A stretch of DNA of 25,928 bases. Origin: Candidatus Aminicenantota bacterium. GTDB lineage: Bacteria; Acidobacteriota; Aminicenantia; Aminicenantales; Aminicenantaceae. Below the pieces are notes generated by a model. It ran no database searches, was not told where the DNA came from, and saw only the letters and a list, made by a program, of their open reading frames with translations. Position 1 is the stretch's first letter. Every line of letters starts with the position of its first letter. Shown here in pieces: positions 1 through 8,190 of this stretch. The stretch is from assembly GCA_013139435.1 (NCBI GenBank), contig WTAW01000233.1, positions 1 to 25,928 on the forward strand. Reading direction: 5' to 3'. The position numbers and the translations under genes were made by a program.

Positions 1-2153
1 TAGATGAATATATTCGGTTCAAATGAAATATCTGTGGGGTCAACGGGCATCTCACCTTTGGACAGCTGGGGAGGGAGATTGCGGGGAGGAAGTGATTTCC
101 CTGTTGTGTTGTCTCCGATCGAAACCCCCACGTCGCGCAGGTCGCACATCATAAAAAGGGGAGAAACATGGTGGAGACAGTAGGAGAGGCCGAAAAGCCC
201 ATTGATCTTCTCCACCGATGAATACGGCATGGCGTGGAAAACTTTTGCGGGGATGGTTAGCCAATAGGCTGTCGTATGCATCTCGTTCTGGGGAAGACTG
301 AGGTCTCCGGCGCCGACATTCTCCATGGTGTACAGTTTTATTTTCTTGAATCCCACAACCTGAGTGGCCACATGCACCTCTCCATGGTTAAAGGACATTC
401 TTGTTTGGTCTTTTTTCGAAAAAACATCCAAGATCTTGATTTTGGTGTAGTCGATGGCATCTGTATAATAATCAACATCTGTTTTTCTCACATAGGCCTT
501 GCGCCGGGCGAAATCCAAGTCATCGACATAATACTGCTCGCCTTCTATGATGTAGATCGCTTTCGGATGAAGTGCCGTCAGAGCCGCAGTAAAATCCACT
601 TCGGCGATCGCCGTGGGTTTTTCCGTGGTGTCAACGACAACAAAATTATCGGAGCTGATGCTCCTGAGGCTGACTCCATCGGCAGGATAGGCATCGGATG
701 TCCAATACCACTTGTCCTTCGAATGATGGATAAGTTTTTCATCCTCGAGAAATTCAAGGATTTCGCCGATATCCATGCGACCGAATTTCTCTCCATCCAC
801 AAAGGGCAACTCGAATGCGGCACACTCGATGTGACTGACAAGGATAGAAAGGTTGTCCGGGTTGATAAGGGCCTTTTCGGGGTTTTTCGTGAAGAAATAA
901 TTGGGGTGGTTGATGATGAACTGGTCAAGAGGCGAACTGGTTGCCACAAGAACGGCTGCAGACGTCCCTGTTTTTCGTCCGGCTCTGCCAGCCCTTTGCC
1001 AAGTGCTCGATATGCTTCCCGGGTAACCGGCGAGGACGGAGACGTCCAGGCTCCCGATATCGATCCCGAGTTCGAGCGCATTGGTTGAGACGATTCCCCT
1101 GATCTTTCCCTCGCGCAATCCCTTCTCGATCTCGCGCCGGCGCAACGGGAGATACCCTCCTCTGTAGCCGCGGATGAGCCCTTCCTGCTGGATGTTTTTT
1201 TCAAAATCTCCCTTGAGATAAGTGACGAGAACCTCTGTCACGAGGCGGCTTTGTGCAAAAACAATGGTCTGCAGCTCGTTTTTCAGGAATATTCCAGCTA
1301 CACGCCGTGATTCATTGACATAAGAACGCCGGATTCCCAGGTCTCTGTTGACCACTGGTGGATTGTAGAAGATGAAATATTTCTCACCTTTGGGGGCGCC
1401 ATCCTCTTCAACCAGATCGACGGGTGCCTCTATCATTTTTTCTGCCATTTCTTGAGGATTGGCGATTGTGGCCGTGCACATGATGAACTGCGGTGAGGAC
1501 CCGTAGAAGTTGGCTATTCTCTTTAGTCTTCTCAGGATATTCGCCAAATGACTGCCAAAGATCCCGCGATAGTTGTGAAGCTCATCGATAACAACATACT
1601 TCAGATTTTCGAACAACTTGATCCACTTGGTGTGGTGAGGAAGGATCCCAGAGTGTAGCATATCGGGATTGGTGAGGATGATGTGCCCCCTCGCTCGAAT
1701 GGCCTTCCTTGCATCTTGAGGTGTGTCCCCGTCATAGGTGAAAAGCCTGACCTCCTCTGGCAGCAGCTTAGAGGTCTCATCCAGTACCGCCCGTTGATCT
1801 TGCGCAAGGGCTTTTGTCGGAAAAAGGTATATCGCCCGGGTCGATGGATTTTTGAGGATGGCATCGAGAGTGGGGAGGTTGTAACACAGAGTTTTACCCG
1901 ATGCGGTGGGCGTCACCACAACCGCATTTTTCCCCTGTTGAATGAGGGTCCATGTGTGATGCTGGTGAGAGTAAAGTCGTACGTAGCCTTTTTCCTTGAG
2001 CGCATTCACAAGAGCAGGATGGATCTCGGATGGGTATTCCTCGTATTTTCCCTCTTTGGCAGAAAAATGTTTGATCGCACAGATGGACTCTGTCTTGACA
2101 CCGATGTCTTTCAACAATTCTAAAGATTTTTCTAAGTTTTTTTCTCTGGACAT
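1..2153 (-). CDS. DEAD/DEAH-box helicase with DUF1998-like C-terminus, MrfA/YprA family (partial, cut by window edge)
   Basis: The minus strand is open without a stop from the ATG at 2153 to base 1, giving 717 codons. Helicase motifs are in order: Walker A TPTASGKT (about residues 81-88, Lys87), DELH (190-193), TAT-type motif III in CTATIANP, and QRAGRAGR motif VI near residue 390. The C-terminal part, with MMCDLRDVG and FEPNIFI running off the edge, resembles the DUF1998 region of Bacillus MrfA/YprA, which normally has about 750 residues, so only a short tail is missing. MrfA-type enzymes are ATP-dependent 3'-5' DNA helicases; in Bacillus MrfA acts in a UvrABC-independent mitomycin repair route (family knowledge). 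A purine-rich Shine-Dalgarno stretch, GAGGACGAGAAGG, abuts the start. It is transcribed divergently from uvrA, a suggestive repair neighbourhood. The frame is intact; no frameshift is needed. Function in this organism is inferred from family only. Confidence 0.9.
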   Translation of the reverse strand, partial: MSREKNLEKSLELLKDIGVKTESICAIKHFSAKEGKYEEYPSEIHPALVNALKEKGYVRLYSHQHHTWTLIQQGKNAVVVTPTASGKTLCYNLPTLDAILKNPSTRAIYLFPTKALAQDQRAVLDETSKLLPEEVRLFTYDGDTPQDARKAIRARGHIILTNPDMLHSGILPHHTKWIKLFENLKYVVIDELHNYRGIFGSHLANILRRLKRIANFYGSSPQFIMCTATIANPQEMAEKMIEAPVDLVEEDGAPKGEKYFIFYNPPVVNRDLGIRRSYVNESRRVAGIFLKNELQTIVFAQSRLVTEVLVTYLKGDFEKNIQQEGLIRGYRGGYLPLRRREIEKGLREGKIRGIVSTNALELGIDIGSLDVSVLAGYPGSISSTWQRAGRAGRKTGTSAAVLVATSSPLDQFIINHPNYFFTKNPEKALINPDNLSILVSHIECAAFELPFVDGEKFGRMDIGEILEFLEDEKLIHHSKDKWYWTSDAYPADGVSLRSISSDNFVVVDTTEKPTAIAEVDFTAALTALHPKAIYIIEGEQYYVDDLDFARRKAYVRKTDVDYYTDAIDYTKIKILDVFSKKDQTRMSFNHGEVHVATQVVGFKKIKLYTMENVGAGDLSLPQNEMHTTAYWLTIPAKVFHAMPYSSVEKINGLFGLSYCLHHVSPLFMMCDLRDVGVSIGDNTTGKSLPPRNLPPQLSKGEMPVDPTDISFEPNIFI

Positions 2154-2185
2154 CCTTCTCGTCCTCGTTCTTTTTTTCCAAGTGT

Positions 2186-2214
2186 ATATTAAAGTTTTAA
2201 AAGGAAAGGGTCAA
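2186..2214 (-). promoter_or_regulatory. Putative sigma70 promoter of the helicase gene
   Basis: On the minus strand, TTGACC (2214-2209, five of six consensus matches) is followed by a 17-bp spacer and TAATAT (2191-2186, four of six). Transcription would start near 2179, giving a leader of about 26 nt that contains the Shine-Dalgarno stretch before the ATG at 2153. Called by eye from spacing and consensus. Confidence 0.4.
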
Positions 2215-2255
2215 AGGAATTTTGGTTGTCTCGTATGAGAGGTGTGCTAAAATAG

Positions 2256-2508
2256 CCTGGACTATTCATAAAAAATGTCGATACTTGTTATAATTTATAT
2301 GATATTTGTATATTACTTTGATTTTTCTGATTATTTCAATGATCATTACGTTCTCTATGTTGATTTTATATATAATCGACATTTTTTACCCTATGGGCGA
2401 GCTGATCTCACTGCATCTGCTTCGTTGCAAAGGATTTGCGGTAGATGACCACAGCTGCATCCTTTGCGCCTTGCATCTGCGGTAACCTCAACTCGTGAAT
2501 AATCCAGG
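2256..2508. repeat. MITE-like element with 13-bp terminal inverted repeats
   Basis: CCTGGACTATTCA (2256-2268) is matched in inverted orientation by TGAATAATCCAGG (2496-2508), 12 of 13 positions. The enclosed 253 bp have no credible reading frame. Two parts can be seen: an AT-rich half bounded by a perfect 14-bp inverted repeat, and a GC-richer half (about 2395-2495) with its own inverted GCAAAGGAT/ATCCTTTGC pair. The flanks ATAG (2252-2255) and ATAA (2509-2512) match at three of four bases, so a 4-bp target duplication is possible but not clean. The ends recall IS1380-type termini from memory; this is unverified. The element fills most of the 359-bp gap between the helicase and uvrA, and its right end carries the uvrA ribosome binding site. 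Confidence 0.55.
2269..2388. repeat. Perfect 14-bp inverted repeat flanking an AT-rich core
   Basis: TAAAAAATGTCGAT at 2269-2282 is exactly inverted at 2375-2388 (ATCGACATTTTTTA). The 92-bp core is very AT-rich and contains TGTTATAAT (2286-2294), which looks like an extended -10 box reading toward uvrA, although no good -35 precedes it. The arms could be subterminal repeats of the MITE-like element or a binding site. The structure is seen directly; the role is unknown. Confidence 0.6.
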
Positions 2509-2512
2509 ATAA

Positions 2513-5041
2513 ATGGTTATGTTGAAAGAGATACAAGTTAAAAAAGCTGCGCAGCACAACCTCAAAAGAATCGATGTGAACCTGCCGCGCAACTCCTTGA
2601 TCGTCATAACCGGACCTAGCGGTTCAGGAAAATCCTCTCTCGCATTCGACACGCTTTTTGCTGAAGGGCAGAGGCGATATATCGAGTGCCTTTCGGCCTA
2701 TGCCCGTCAGTATATCAAACAGATGGAGAAGCCCGAGGTGGAATCCATCCAGGGGCTCTCGCCATCCATTTCTATCGACCAAAGAACCATCTCTTCCAAT
2801 CCCAGGTCCACTGTAGGCACAGTGACAGAGGCCTATGACTATTTAAGACTTCTTTTCGCTAAGGTGGGGGTTCCCCATTGCTACCGCTGCGGCCGGAAGG
2901 TGCAGCCACAAACTCAAGAGCAGATCTTGAGCAGGATCGGGAGCGTTCATGCGGGGGAAAAAGTCAAGATTTTCGCATCGATTGTCAAAGGGCGAAGGGG
3001 AGAATACCATCGCCTTTTCGAGAGACTCAGGAAGAAGGGATTTCTGCGTGTCCGGGTGGATGATCAGTTCAGAGAACTCGACGAGGACATAGTGCTTGAG
3101 AGAACAAAAAAACATGACATCGAAGTATTGATCGACGAGATTCATTTGGGCATGGATTCCCAACCAAGACTCGAAGAGGCTGTAGACATGGCTCTCGATA
3201 TGGGCAAAGGAAATCTTCTGACCTTAGGAGTGGGAGAGAATGACGTGTGTTATTCCCTAAGCCTTCTCTGCCCCTTCTGCCAGATAAGCCTGCCAGAGTT
3301 AGAACCCCGTTCTTTTTCGTTCAACAGTCCTTATGGAGCCTGTCCGAGATGTCATGGGCTTGGCTTCTTAACGAAAACGGATGAATGGGGAGATGTCGAG
3401 CTTTCTGAGGAAATCTGTCCCAAGTGTGGGGGCAGTCGTTTGAGAGAAGAAACACTTGCGGTCAAGCTCAACGATCATAATATTTTCGAGCTGAGCGCCC
3501 TTCCGGTGAGCCGGTTGAATGAGGTGCTCAACTCCTTTTCCTTTTCTGTGGCGCAGGAAAAAATTGCGGCCGCAATAAAAAAGGAAATAGTGTCCAGGCT
3601 TCATGTGATGGAGAAGTTGGGAATGCCCTACCTTCAACTCACTCGAACCACACACTCTCTCTCGGGAGGAGAGGCGCGCCGTGTGCGCCTTGCGGCACAG
3701 ATCGGTAGTCAGCTGAGGGGTGTTCTCTATGTTTTGGATGAGCCGACAATAGGACTTCATCAAAGGGATAACAGCCGGTTGATTGCTCTTTTGAGAGACA
3801 TCAGAGACAATGGGAACTCAGTGATCGTCGTTGAACATGATGAGCAAACCATCCGTGCGGCTGATTTCATCCTCGATCTCGGGCCTGGTGCGGGAGAAAG
3901 GGGCGGAGAAAAAGTGGCGGAAGGGACAATCTCTCACATTCTCTCGTCTGACAAATCTTTGACCGCTTTATACCTCAAAGGAGAGAAACGGATAGTGATC
4001 CCGGATCACAGGCGGACACCCAAGGGCTGGCTCACGATCTTTGGTGCATCAGAAAACAATTTGAAGAATATCGATGTGCGCATCCCCTTAGGGGTCATGA
4101 CGGTTTTCACTGGAGTTTCCGGCTCGGGGAAGAGCACATTGCTCTATAATATCCTCTATAGGCACCTGTGCAATGTCTTCCACAATGCTAAAAAGAAAGA
4201 AGGGGCTTTTCGTTCGATAGAGGGGATCGAACAGATCAACAAGGTCATCTCTGTGGATCAAAAACCGATCGGGAGAACTCCGCGCTCGAACCCAGCCACA
4301 TACACAGGACTGTTCACTCCCCTGCGACAGCTTTTTGCCATGGCCCAAGAGTCGCGTGTGAGGGCATATTCTGCCAGTCGTTTCAGCTTTAACGTTCCAG
4401 GAGGGCGCTGTGAAGAGTGTCATGGAGCGGGAGCCAAAAAGATCGAAATGCATTTCCTGCCCGATGTATTTGTCACCTGCGACCGCTGTGGGGGAACGCG
4501 TTATAACAAAGAAACGCTGGCTGTCCACTACCGAAGCAATAACATTGCTGATTACTTGGATAAAACTGTGGATGAGGCCTTCGAATTCCTCAAAGCACAT
4601 CCGGGGCTGAAGAGAAAACTGGGCTTACTGAAAAGGGTGGGGTTGGGTTATATCCGATTGGGCCAGTCTGCGCCCACGTTGTCAGGGGGAGAAGCCCAGA
4701 GGATCAAACTGACCAAGGAGCTTGGCCGTAAGGACACAGGGAAATCATTGTATTTGCTGGATGAACCCACGACCGGTCTTCATTTTGACGACGTCCGCAA
4801 GCTCTTGGATGTTCTCAATGAGTTGGTGAGCTTGGGAAATTCAGTGGTTGTTATCGAACATAACCTTGAAGTTATCAAGTATTCAGACTATATTATTGAC
4901 TTGGGACCCGGCGGAGGAGAAAAAGGGGGCAAGGTCGTGGTTGAGGGAACGCCGGAGCAGATCGCTAGAGATAGGCGCTCTCATACAGGAAGGTTTTTGA
5001 AAAGAGTGCTTAGCGGAGAGAACTTGGGACAGCATGTGTAA
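2513..5041 (+). CDS. uvrA: UvrA, excinuclease ABC subunit A (short form, 842 aa)
   Basis: UvrA is the damage-recognition ATPase of nucleotide excision repair, a dimer that loads UvrB. Both ABC halves are intact: Walker A GPSGSGKS (34-41) and GVSGSGKS (534-541), LSGGE signatures, and Walker B sequences ending in LDEPT. Zinc modules are present at C253/C256/C277/C280 and C633/C636/C656/C659. The UvrB-binding region with RRGEYHRLFERLRKKGF is retained. The protein is about 100 residues shorter than E. coli UvrA (940). The gap lies just after C280, where only 21 residues separate it from the next CPKC (302-305), so much of the first signature-domain insertion is missing. ATG 2513 was chosen because AGGA lies 4 nt upstream; ATG 2519 is an alternative with 10-nt spacing. 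It heads a run of three genes with holB and ricT. Confidence 0.97.
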   Translation: MVMLKEIQVKKAAQHNLKRIDVNLPRNSLIVITGPSGSGKSSLAFDTLFAEGQRRYIECLSAYARQYIKQMEKPEVESIQGLSPSISIDQRTISSNPRSTVGTVTEAYDYLRLLFAKVGVPHCYRCGRKVQPQTQEQILSRIGSVHAGEKVKIFASIVKGRRGEYHRLFERLRKKGFLRVRVDDQFRELDEDIVLERTKKHDIEVLIDEIHLGMDSQPRLEEAVDMALDMGKGNLLTLGVGENDVCYSLSLLCPFCQISLPELEPRSFSFNSPYGACPRCHGLGFLTKTDEWGDVELSEEICPKCGGSRLREETLAVKLNDHNIFELSALPVSRLNEVLNSFSFSVAQEKIAAAIKKEIVSRLHVMEKLGMPYLQLTRTTHSLSGGEARRVRLAAQIGSQLRGVLYVLDEPTIGLHQRDNSRLIALLRDIRDNGNSVIVVEHDEQTIRAADFILDLGPGAGERGGEKVAEGTISHILSSDKSLTALYLKGEKRIVIPDHRRTPKGWLTIFGASENNLKNIDVRIPLGVMTVFTGVSGSGKSTLLYNILYRHLCNVFHNAKKKEGAFRSIEGIEQINKVISVDQKPIGRTPRSNPATYTGLFTPLRQLFAMAQESRVRAYSASRFSFNVPGGRCEECHGAGAKKIEMHFLPDVFVTCDRCGGTRYNKETLAVHYRSNNIADYLDKTVDEAFEFLKAHPGLKRKLGLLKRVGLGYIRLGQSAPTLSGGEAQRIKLTKELGRKDTGKSLYLLDEPTTGLHFDDVRKLLDVLNELVSLGNSVVVIEHNLEVIKYSDYIIDLGPGGGEKGGKVVVEGTPEQIARDRRSHTGRFLKRVLSGENLGQHV

Positions 5042-5079
5042 GTGTGTGTGGTGTATTGCTTGTCCCGTTGGGAGATCGA

Positions 5080-6072
5080 ATGGCCTTCGATGATGTCTTA
5101 GGAAACAGCCGGACGAAAAAAAAATTGAAAAAATCTCTTCAGAGGAAAAGAATCCCGAATTCTCTGCTATTCTCTGGCCCGGAGGGCGTGGGCAAAAGAG
5201 ACGTCGCTCTGGTTCTGGCCAAAGCCATGAACTGTCTGGAGAAGGAAGATGATGCGTGCGGGGTATGCACGTCCTGCAGGGCGATCAAAAGTGGAAATTT
5301 TCCGGATGTTTTGGTTATCTTTCCAGAGAAAAACGTCTTAAAAATAGAACAAATGCGAGAGATGAAACAGACGGTATACCTCAAGCCAATGGTAGGTCGC
5401 AAAAGGGTTTTTATCATAGACAAGGCTGAAAAAATGAACGAGGAGGCTGCAAATTCTGTTCTCAAGATTCTGGAAGAACCGCCATCCTTCACACATATTA
5501 TTCTTATCACGCACAATCCCTACCTCATTCTGCCCACTATAAAATCTCGATGCCAGGAGGTCAGTTTTTCGCAAATTTCAAAAAAAGACATCGAAAGAGT
5601 GCTGGTAGATAGAGGGCAAGATGAGGAGAAGGCTCGGATCATCGCTCTTCTGGTCAGAGGGAACCTCAAACAAGCCATAAATCTGGATTGGGAGGATATC
5701 CAATCCCTCCGGGAAAAGGCTTGGCAGCTTTTCGATGTTTTATTGAAAGGCAAGGGGGTTTCCTCCTTTGTCAAAGATTATGCTTTCAGGCGAAGAGAGA
5801 GTATCGAGGCCGAGTTTGTTCAAGTGTTGGAGATCCTGGCTTCATTCTGCCGGGATTTACTCTTGATCAAATCCACCGGAAATCAAAACCTCCTGATGAA
5901 TCCCGATTATGAGAGCAATCTTCGGGATGCCGAAGCCCGCTTAAGCCTTGGACAAGTTTTGGATTTTTTGGTAAAGATAGATTCTGCGCTCTATGCGCTC
6001 GAAAGGAACGTGAATGTGAATTTGCTTGTCAGTTCTACATTGGCGAATATGATGGGAATCTCCTATGCCTGA
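5080..6072 (+). CDS. holB: DNA polymerase III delta' subunit, clamp-loader AAA+ protein
   Basis: Delta' is the clamp-loader subunit that works with gamma/tau and delta to open and load the sliding clamp. Seen here: Walker A-like GPEGVGKR (33-40), the four-cysteine zinc module C52/C60/C63/C66, an IIDKAEKM strand in place of a classical DEAD Walker B, and the SRC motif in TIKSRCQ, all typical of HolB. The length of 330 aa matches the family. I chose ATG 5080 over the longer GTG 5044 because GGGAG lies 5 nt upstream and the family starts close to its MxFDDVLG segment. The gene follows uvrA after 38 nt and overlaps ricT by 8 nt, so translational coupling with ricT is likely. A holB-ricT pair is conserved in several phyla, which supports both calls. 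Confidence 0.95.
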   Translation: MAFDDVLGNSRTKKKLKKSLQRKRIPNSLLFSGPEGVGKRDVALVLAKAMNCLEKEDDACGVCTSCRAIKSGNFPDVLVIFPEKNVLKIEQMREMKQTVYLKPMVGRKRVFIIDKAEKMNEEAANSVLKILEEPPSFTHIILITHNPYLILPTIKSRCQEVSFSQISKKDIERVLVDRGQDEEKARIIALLVRGNLKQAINLDWEDIQSLREKAWQLFDVLLKGKGVSSFVKDYAFRRRESIEAEFVQVLEILASFCRDLLLIKSTGNQNLLMNPDYESNLRDAEARLSLGQVLDFLVKIDSALYALERNVNVNLLVSSTLANMMGISYA

Positions 6073-6742
6073 CGTAATTTGTGTTCTTTCAAAACGATCT
6101 GAGAAGGTTCTTCATGCGTTAAAGGGTGAGGTGGAGCTCAAGAGAGGAGACATGTGTATTGTAGAGTCCGATCTTGGGGGTGACCTTGCTGAGGTCGTGG
6201 ATACGGAGAGCCAGATCTGCCATGCTTCCAAGGCCACAAAGGACGCCGTTAAAGTGATCCGGAAGGCGACGGATGATGACGAACGAAAGTTTGACTGGCT
6301 GCGCAAAAAAGAGGGGAAAGCGTTCCGTTTTTGTCTCAGAAAGATCAAGGATCGGAAGCTTCCCATGAAGCTGGTGGCTGTCCGGTACTTTTTTGATGAG
6401 AAGAAAGGGCTCTTTTATTACACGGCCGATGGGCGGATCGATTTCCGGCAGCTGGTGAAAGATCTGGCAAAAGAGTTTAAGATGCGCATCGAGATGCGGC
6501 AGATCGGAGTGAGAGACGAAGCCAAGATGACCGGAGGTTTGGGAGTGTGCGGAAGGGCTCTGTGTTGTAAGACTTTTATGAAAAGCTTCGAACCCGTGAC
6601 GATCCAAAAGGCGAAGAAGCAACAGATCGCCATTAATCCGACCAAGATTTCTGGCTTGTGTGGGAGGTTGATGTGCTGTCTCGCCTTCGAGGATGAGAGC
6701 AGAGGCCGGATGTATACTGAGGAAGAAAAAGTCGAAGAATAA
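6065..6742 (+). CDS. ricT: RicT/YaaT-type PSP1 C-terminal domain protein
   Basis: This 225-aa protein has the PSP1 (RicT/YaaT) architecture. The conserved core FDWLRKKEGKAFRFC is followed by a beta-rich region and the paired cysteine signatures VCGRALCCKTF and LCGRLMCCL near the C-terminus. In Bacillus these cysteines help ligate an Fe-S cluster in the Ric complex, which acts on RNase Y-dependent mRNA processing and on developmental decisions (family knowledge). Whether RicA and RicF partners exist in this organism cannot be judged from the window. The start ATG 6065 overlaps the end of holB by 8 nt, the same gene order as in Firmicutes. It is the last gene of the plus-strand run; the anti-sigma gene converges from 6779 and I see no clear terminator in the 36-nt gap. 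Confidence 0.93.
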   Translation: MPDVICVLSKRSEKVLHALKGEVELKRGDMCIVESDLGGDLAEVVDTESQICHASKATKDAVKVIRKATDDDERKFDWLRKKEGKAFRFCLRKIKDRKLPMKLVAVRYFFDEKKGLFYYTADGRIDFRQLVKDLAKEFKMRIEMRQIGVRDEAKMTGGLGVCGRALCCKTFMKSFEPVTIQKAKKQQIAINPTKISGLCGRLMCCLAFEDESRGRMYTEEEKVEE

Positions 6743-6778
6743 ATTTTCCGCTATAGAGTTGAGGCGTTAGGGGAGATA

Positions 6779-7423
6779 TTATTTGGTGACCGGGAACTGG
6801 ACTTTGCTCGAGACGGCAATGAGAGTTCCTTCGGCAGAGAAGGCTTTGACTTGCCAGGAGTATTTTTCTCCGGTAACCATCCTCTCCTTGACCTCTTGCG
6901 GCAGTGTGATGTAGTGGTTCGATGTCGTAGCGCTCCACAGCAATTCGTGATTGTAGAGCTCGATCTTGTATTCGACATCTTCTCCAAGGCTCTCCCATCT
7001 GAACTGAGAGGGAATCGTGTCCACTGCGATCACAGGAGAGATGAGCCTAATAGAGCTGCCCCTGACTAGGTCGTCGTTGATGAAAAATTGAGGAGATGTC
7101 GTCGTGAGATTCGGGATCACTCCCAAAGCAACGACAACCAGCACAGCAGTTGTGGCGACAGCTAAGGCCCACTGTTTGGGGGTGAAGAACGCCCAGATCT
7201 GTCCAAGTACGGGCGCGCGTTCGACCTCTGTTTCTGTTTCTAGGTCTTGGAATATCGTGTGTCCTTTGTATTTGATGGCGGTTAACATTTCATCCCGCTC
7301 CGCCATTTTTTCGAAGCAAACTCGGCAATTAAAGTAATGTGCCTCAAATTCCTGTTTTTTCTCTTCGCTAAGCTTATTCAGTAAATAACCATCTATCAGG
7401 TCTTCGTGTTTGCATTTTCTCAT
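6779..7423 (-). CDS. Zinc-finger anti-sigma factor, single-pass membrane protein
   Basis: The 214-aa protein starts with a ZAS-type module: HYFNCRVC gives the H-x3-C-x2-C signature near residues 29-36. A single hydrophobic helix (about residues 85-106, AVATTAVLVVVALGVIPNL) separates the cytoplasmic anti-sigma domain from an outer domain of about 105 residues. The outer domain resembles the carbohydrate-binding/Fn3-like beta folds often found in such sensors (segments RWESLGEDVEYKIELYN and YSWQVKAF). It lies 65 nt downstream of the sigma gene on the same strand, the usual operon for a sigma/anti-sigma pair. It presumably holds the sigma factor at the membrane until an envelope signal frees it. 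ATG 7423 has AGGAG 11 nt and AAGGG about 4 nt upstream. Confidence 0.88.
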   Translation of the reverse strand: MRKCKHEDLIDGYLLNKLSEEKKQEFEAHYFNCRVCFEKMAERDEMLTAIKYKGHTIFQDLETETEVERAPVLGQIWAFFTPKQWALAVATTAVLVVVALGVIPNLTTTSPQFFINDDLVRGSSIRLISPVIAVDTIPSQFRWESLGEDVEYKIELYNHELLWSATTSNHYITLPQEVKERMVTGEKYSWQVKAFSAEGTLIAVSSKVQFPVTK

Positions 7424-7488
7424 TAGCCCTTGTCTCCTTTGAACTTCATAAATTTAGTCGAATAATGTCAAAAAAGTTGGAAAATGAT

Positions 7489-8025
7489 TCATTTTTTCAT
7501 CATCTTCCGCAGGAGTTTTTGAGCGTAATTGACCCTTTCACTGACCCGACGGGTAGAAATGCCTAATTTTTGGGCCACCTCCTCCCTTGAAAGGTCCTTA
7601 TAATAATAGAGGTACAAGATCTTTTTATACTTGGGTTTTAGCTTTTCTATGGCTTTGGCCGTCGATTCTGCTCGCTCCTTGTTTTCGATATGTTCATACG
7701 GTGAGAGGTAGGGATTGGGCTCCGGCGCGTATTTCAGGACTTTGCTCTTCTGTCTGATAAAATCGATGATTCGGCGGCTTGTTATGGTAAAGATAAATGT
7801 GCCGATCGAGGAATCCCCCCTAAATTCCCGTTTATGCAGCTTTTCGAGCACGTTGACCATGATCTCATTCACAACATCTTCCCAGTCAGGAGTGTGGGAG
7901 CCGAGAGATTTCTTTACACGAAAACTCACAATAGGCCTGTATTTGGCGATAATCTCTTCCAGGTCGAACTGGGGGCTTTTTTCTTTCACGGCACCAATTA
8001 TATCGGCAGATATGTTTATTGACAA
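7489..8025 (-). CDS. ECF-type sigma-70 family RNA polymerase sigma factor
   Basis: The protein (178 aa) has both sigma regions. Region 2 includes DWEDVVNEIMVNVLEKL and the promoter-melting stretch GTFIFTITSRRIIDFIRQKSK. Region 4 has the helix-turn-helix LSREEVAQKLGISTRRVSERV. No region 3 is present, as in ECF sigma factors. The start is TTG at 8025; GAGGAG lies 3 nt upstream, somewhat close, but no in-frame ATG exists nearby and an in-frame stop lies further upstream. It is the first gene of a two-gene unit with the anti-sigma factor. Its regulon is unknown; nearby envelope genes are plausible targets but no shared promoter motif was confirmed. Confidence 0.9.
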   Translation of the reverse strand: MSINISADIIGAVKEKSPQFDLEEIIAKYRPIVSFRVKKSLGSHTPDWEDVVNEIMVNVLEKLHKREFRGDSSIGTFIFTITSRRIIDFIRQKSKVLKYAPEPNPYLSPYEHIENKERAESTAKAIEKLKPKYKKILYLYYYKDLSREEVAQKLGISTRRVSERVNYAQKLLRKMMKK

Positions 8026-8131
8026 GGTCTCCTCATATCTTAAAGAATATTGTTATTAACTGAAAAAATAATGACAGATTTGGAATTCCTAGGCAATCAC
8101 CTTTAGGGATGGATTAGGAGGTGATTTTTTC

Positions 8132-8145
8132 CCCTCTTAAGAGGG
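8132..8145. repeat. Perfect 14-bp palindrome between the sigma gene and the small ORF
   Basis: CCCTCTTAAGAGGG is self-complementary over its full length. It sits in the 236-bp divergent region between the sigma factor (start 8025) and the small protein gene (start 8262), 46 bp upstream of the latter's putative -35 box. It could be a repressor or activator site. No function can be assigned from sequence alone. Confidence 0.45.
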
Positions 8146-8190
8146 ATTCCCAGTTCTGTTGATATGAGGTATAGTTCGGATTTGATCTTG

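Noticed and set aside
276..2238. Several mid-length frames on both strands over the helicase region, suggesting a broken gene
   Set aside because: One continuous minus-strand frame from 2153 to base 1 carries all helicase motifs in order and is cut only by the window edge, so the other frames are shadows and there is no frameshift.
5044..5079. Longer holB start at GTG 5044
   Set aside because: It lacks a ribosome binding site and adds residues the family does not need. ATG 5080 has GGGAG at 5-nt spacing.
8116..8125. Perfect Shine-Dalgarno on the plus strand as the sign of a further gene
   Set aside because: No start codon lies at a usable distance, and the GTG within it gives a frame of only 13 codons.
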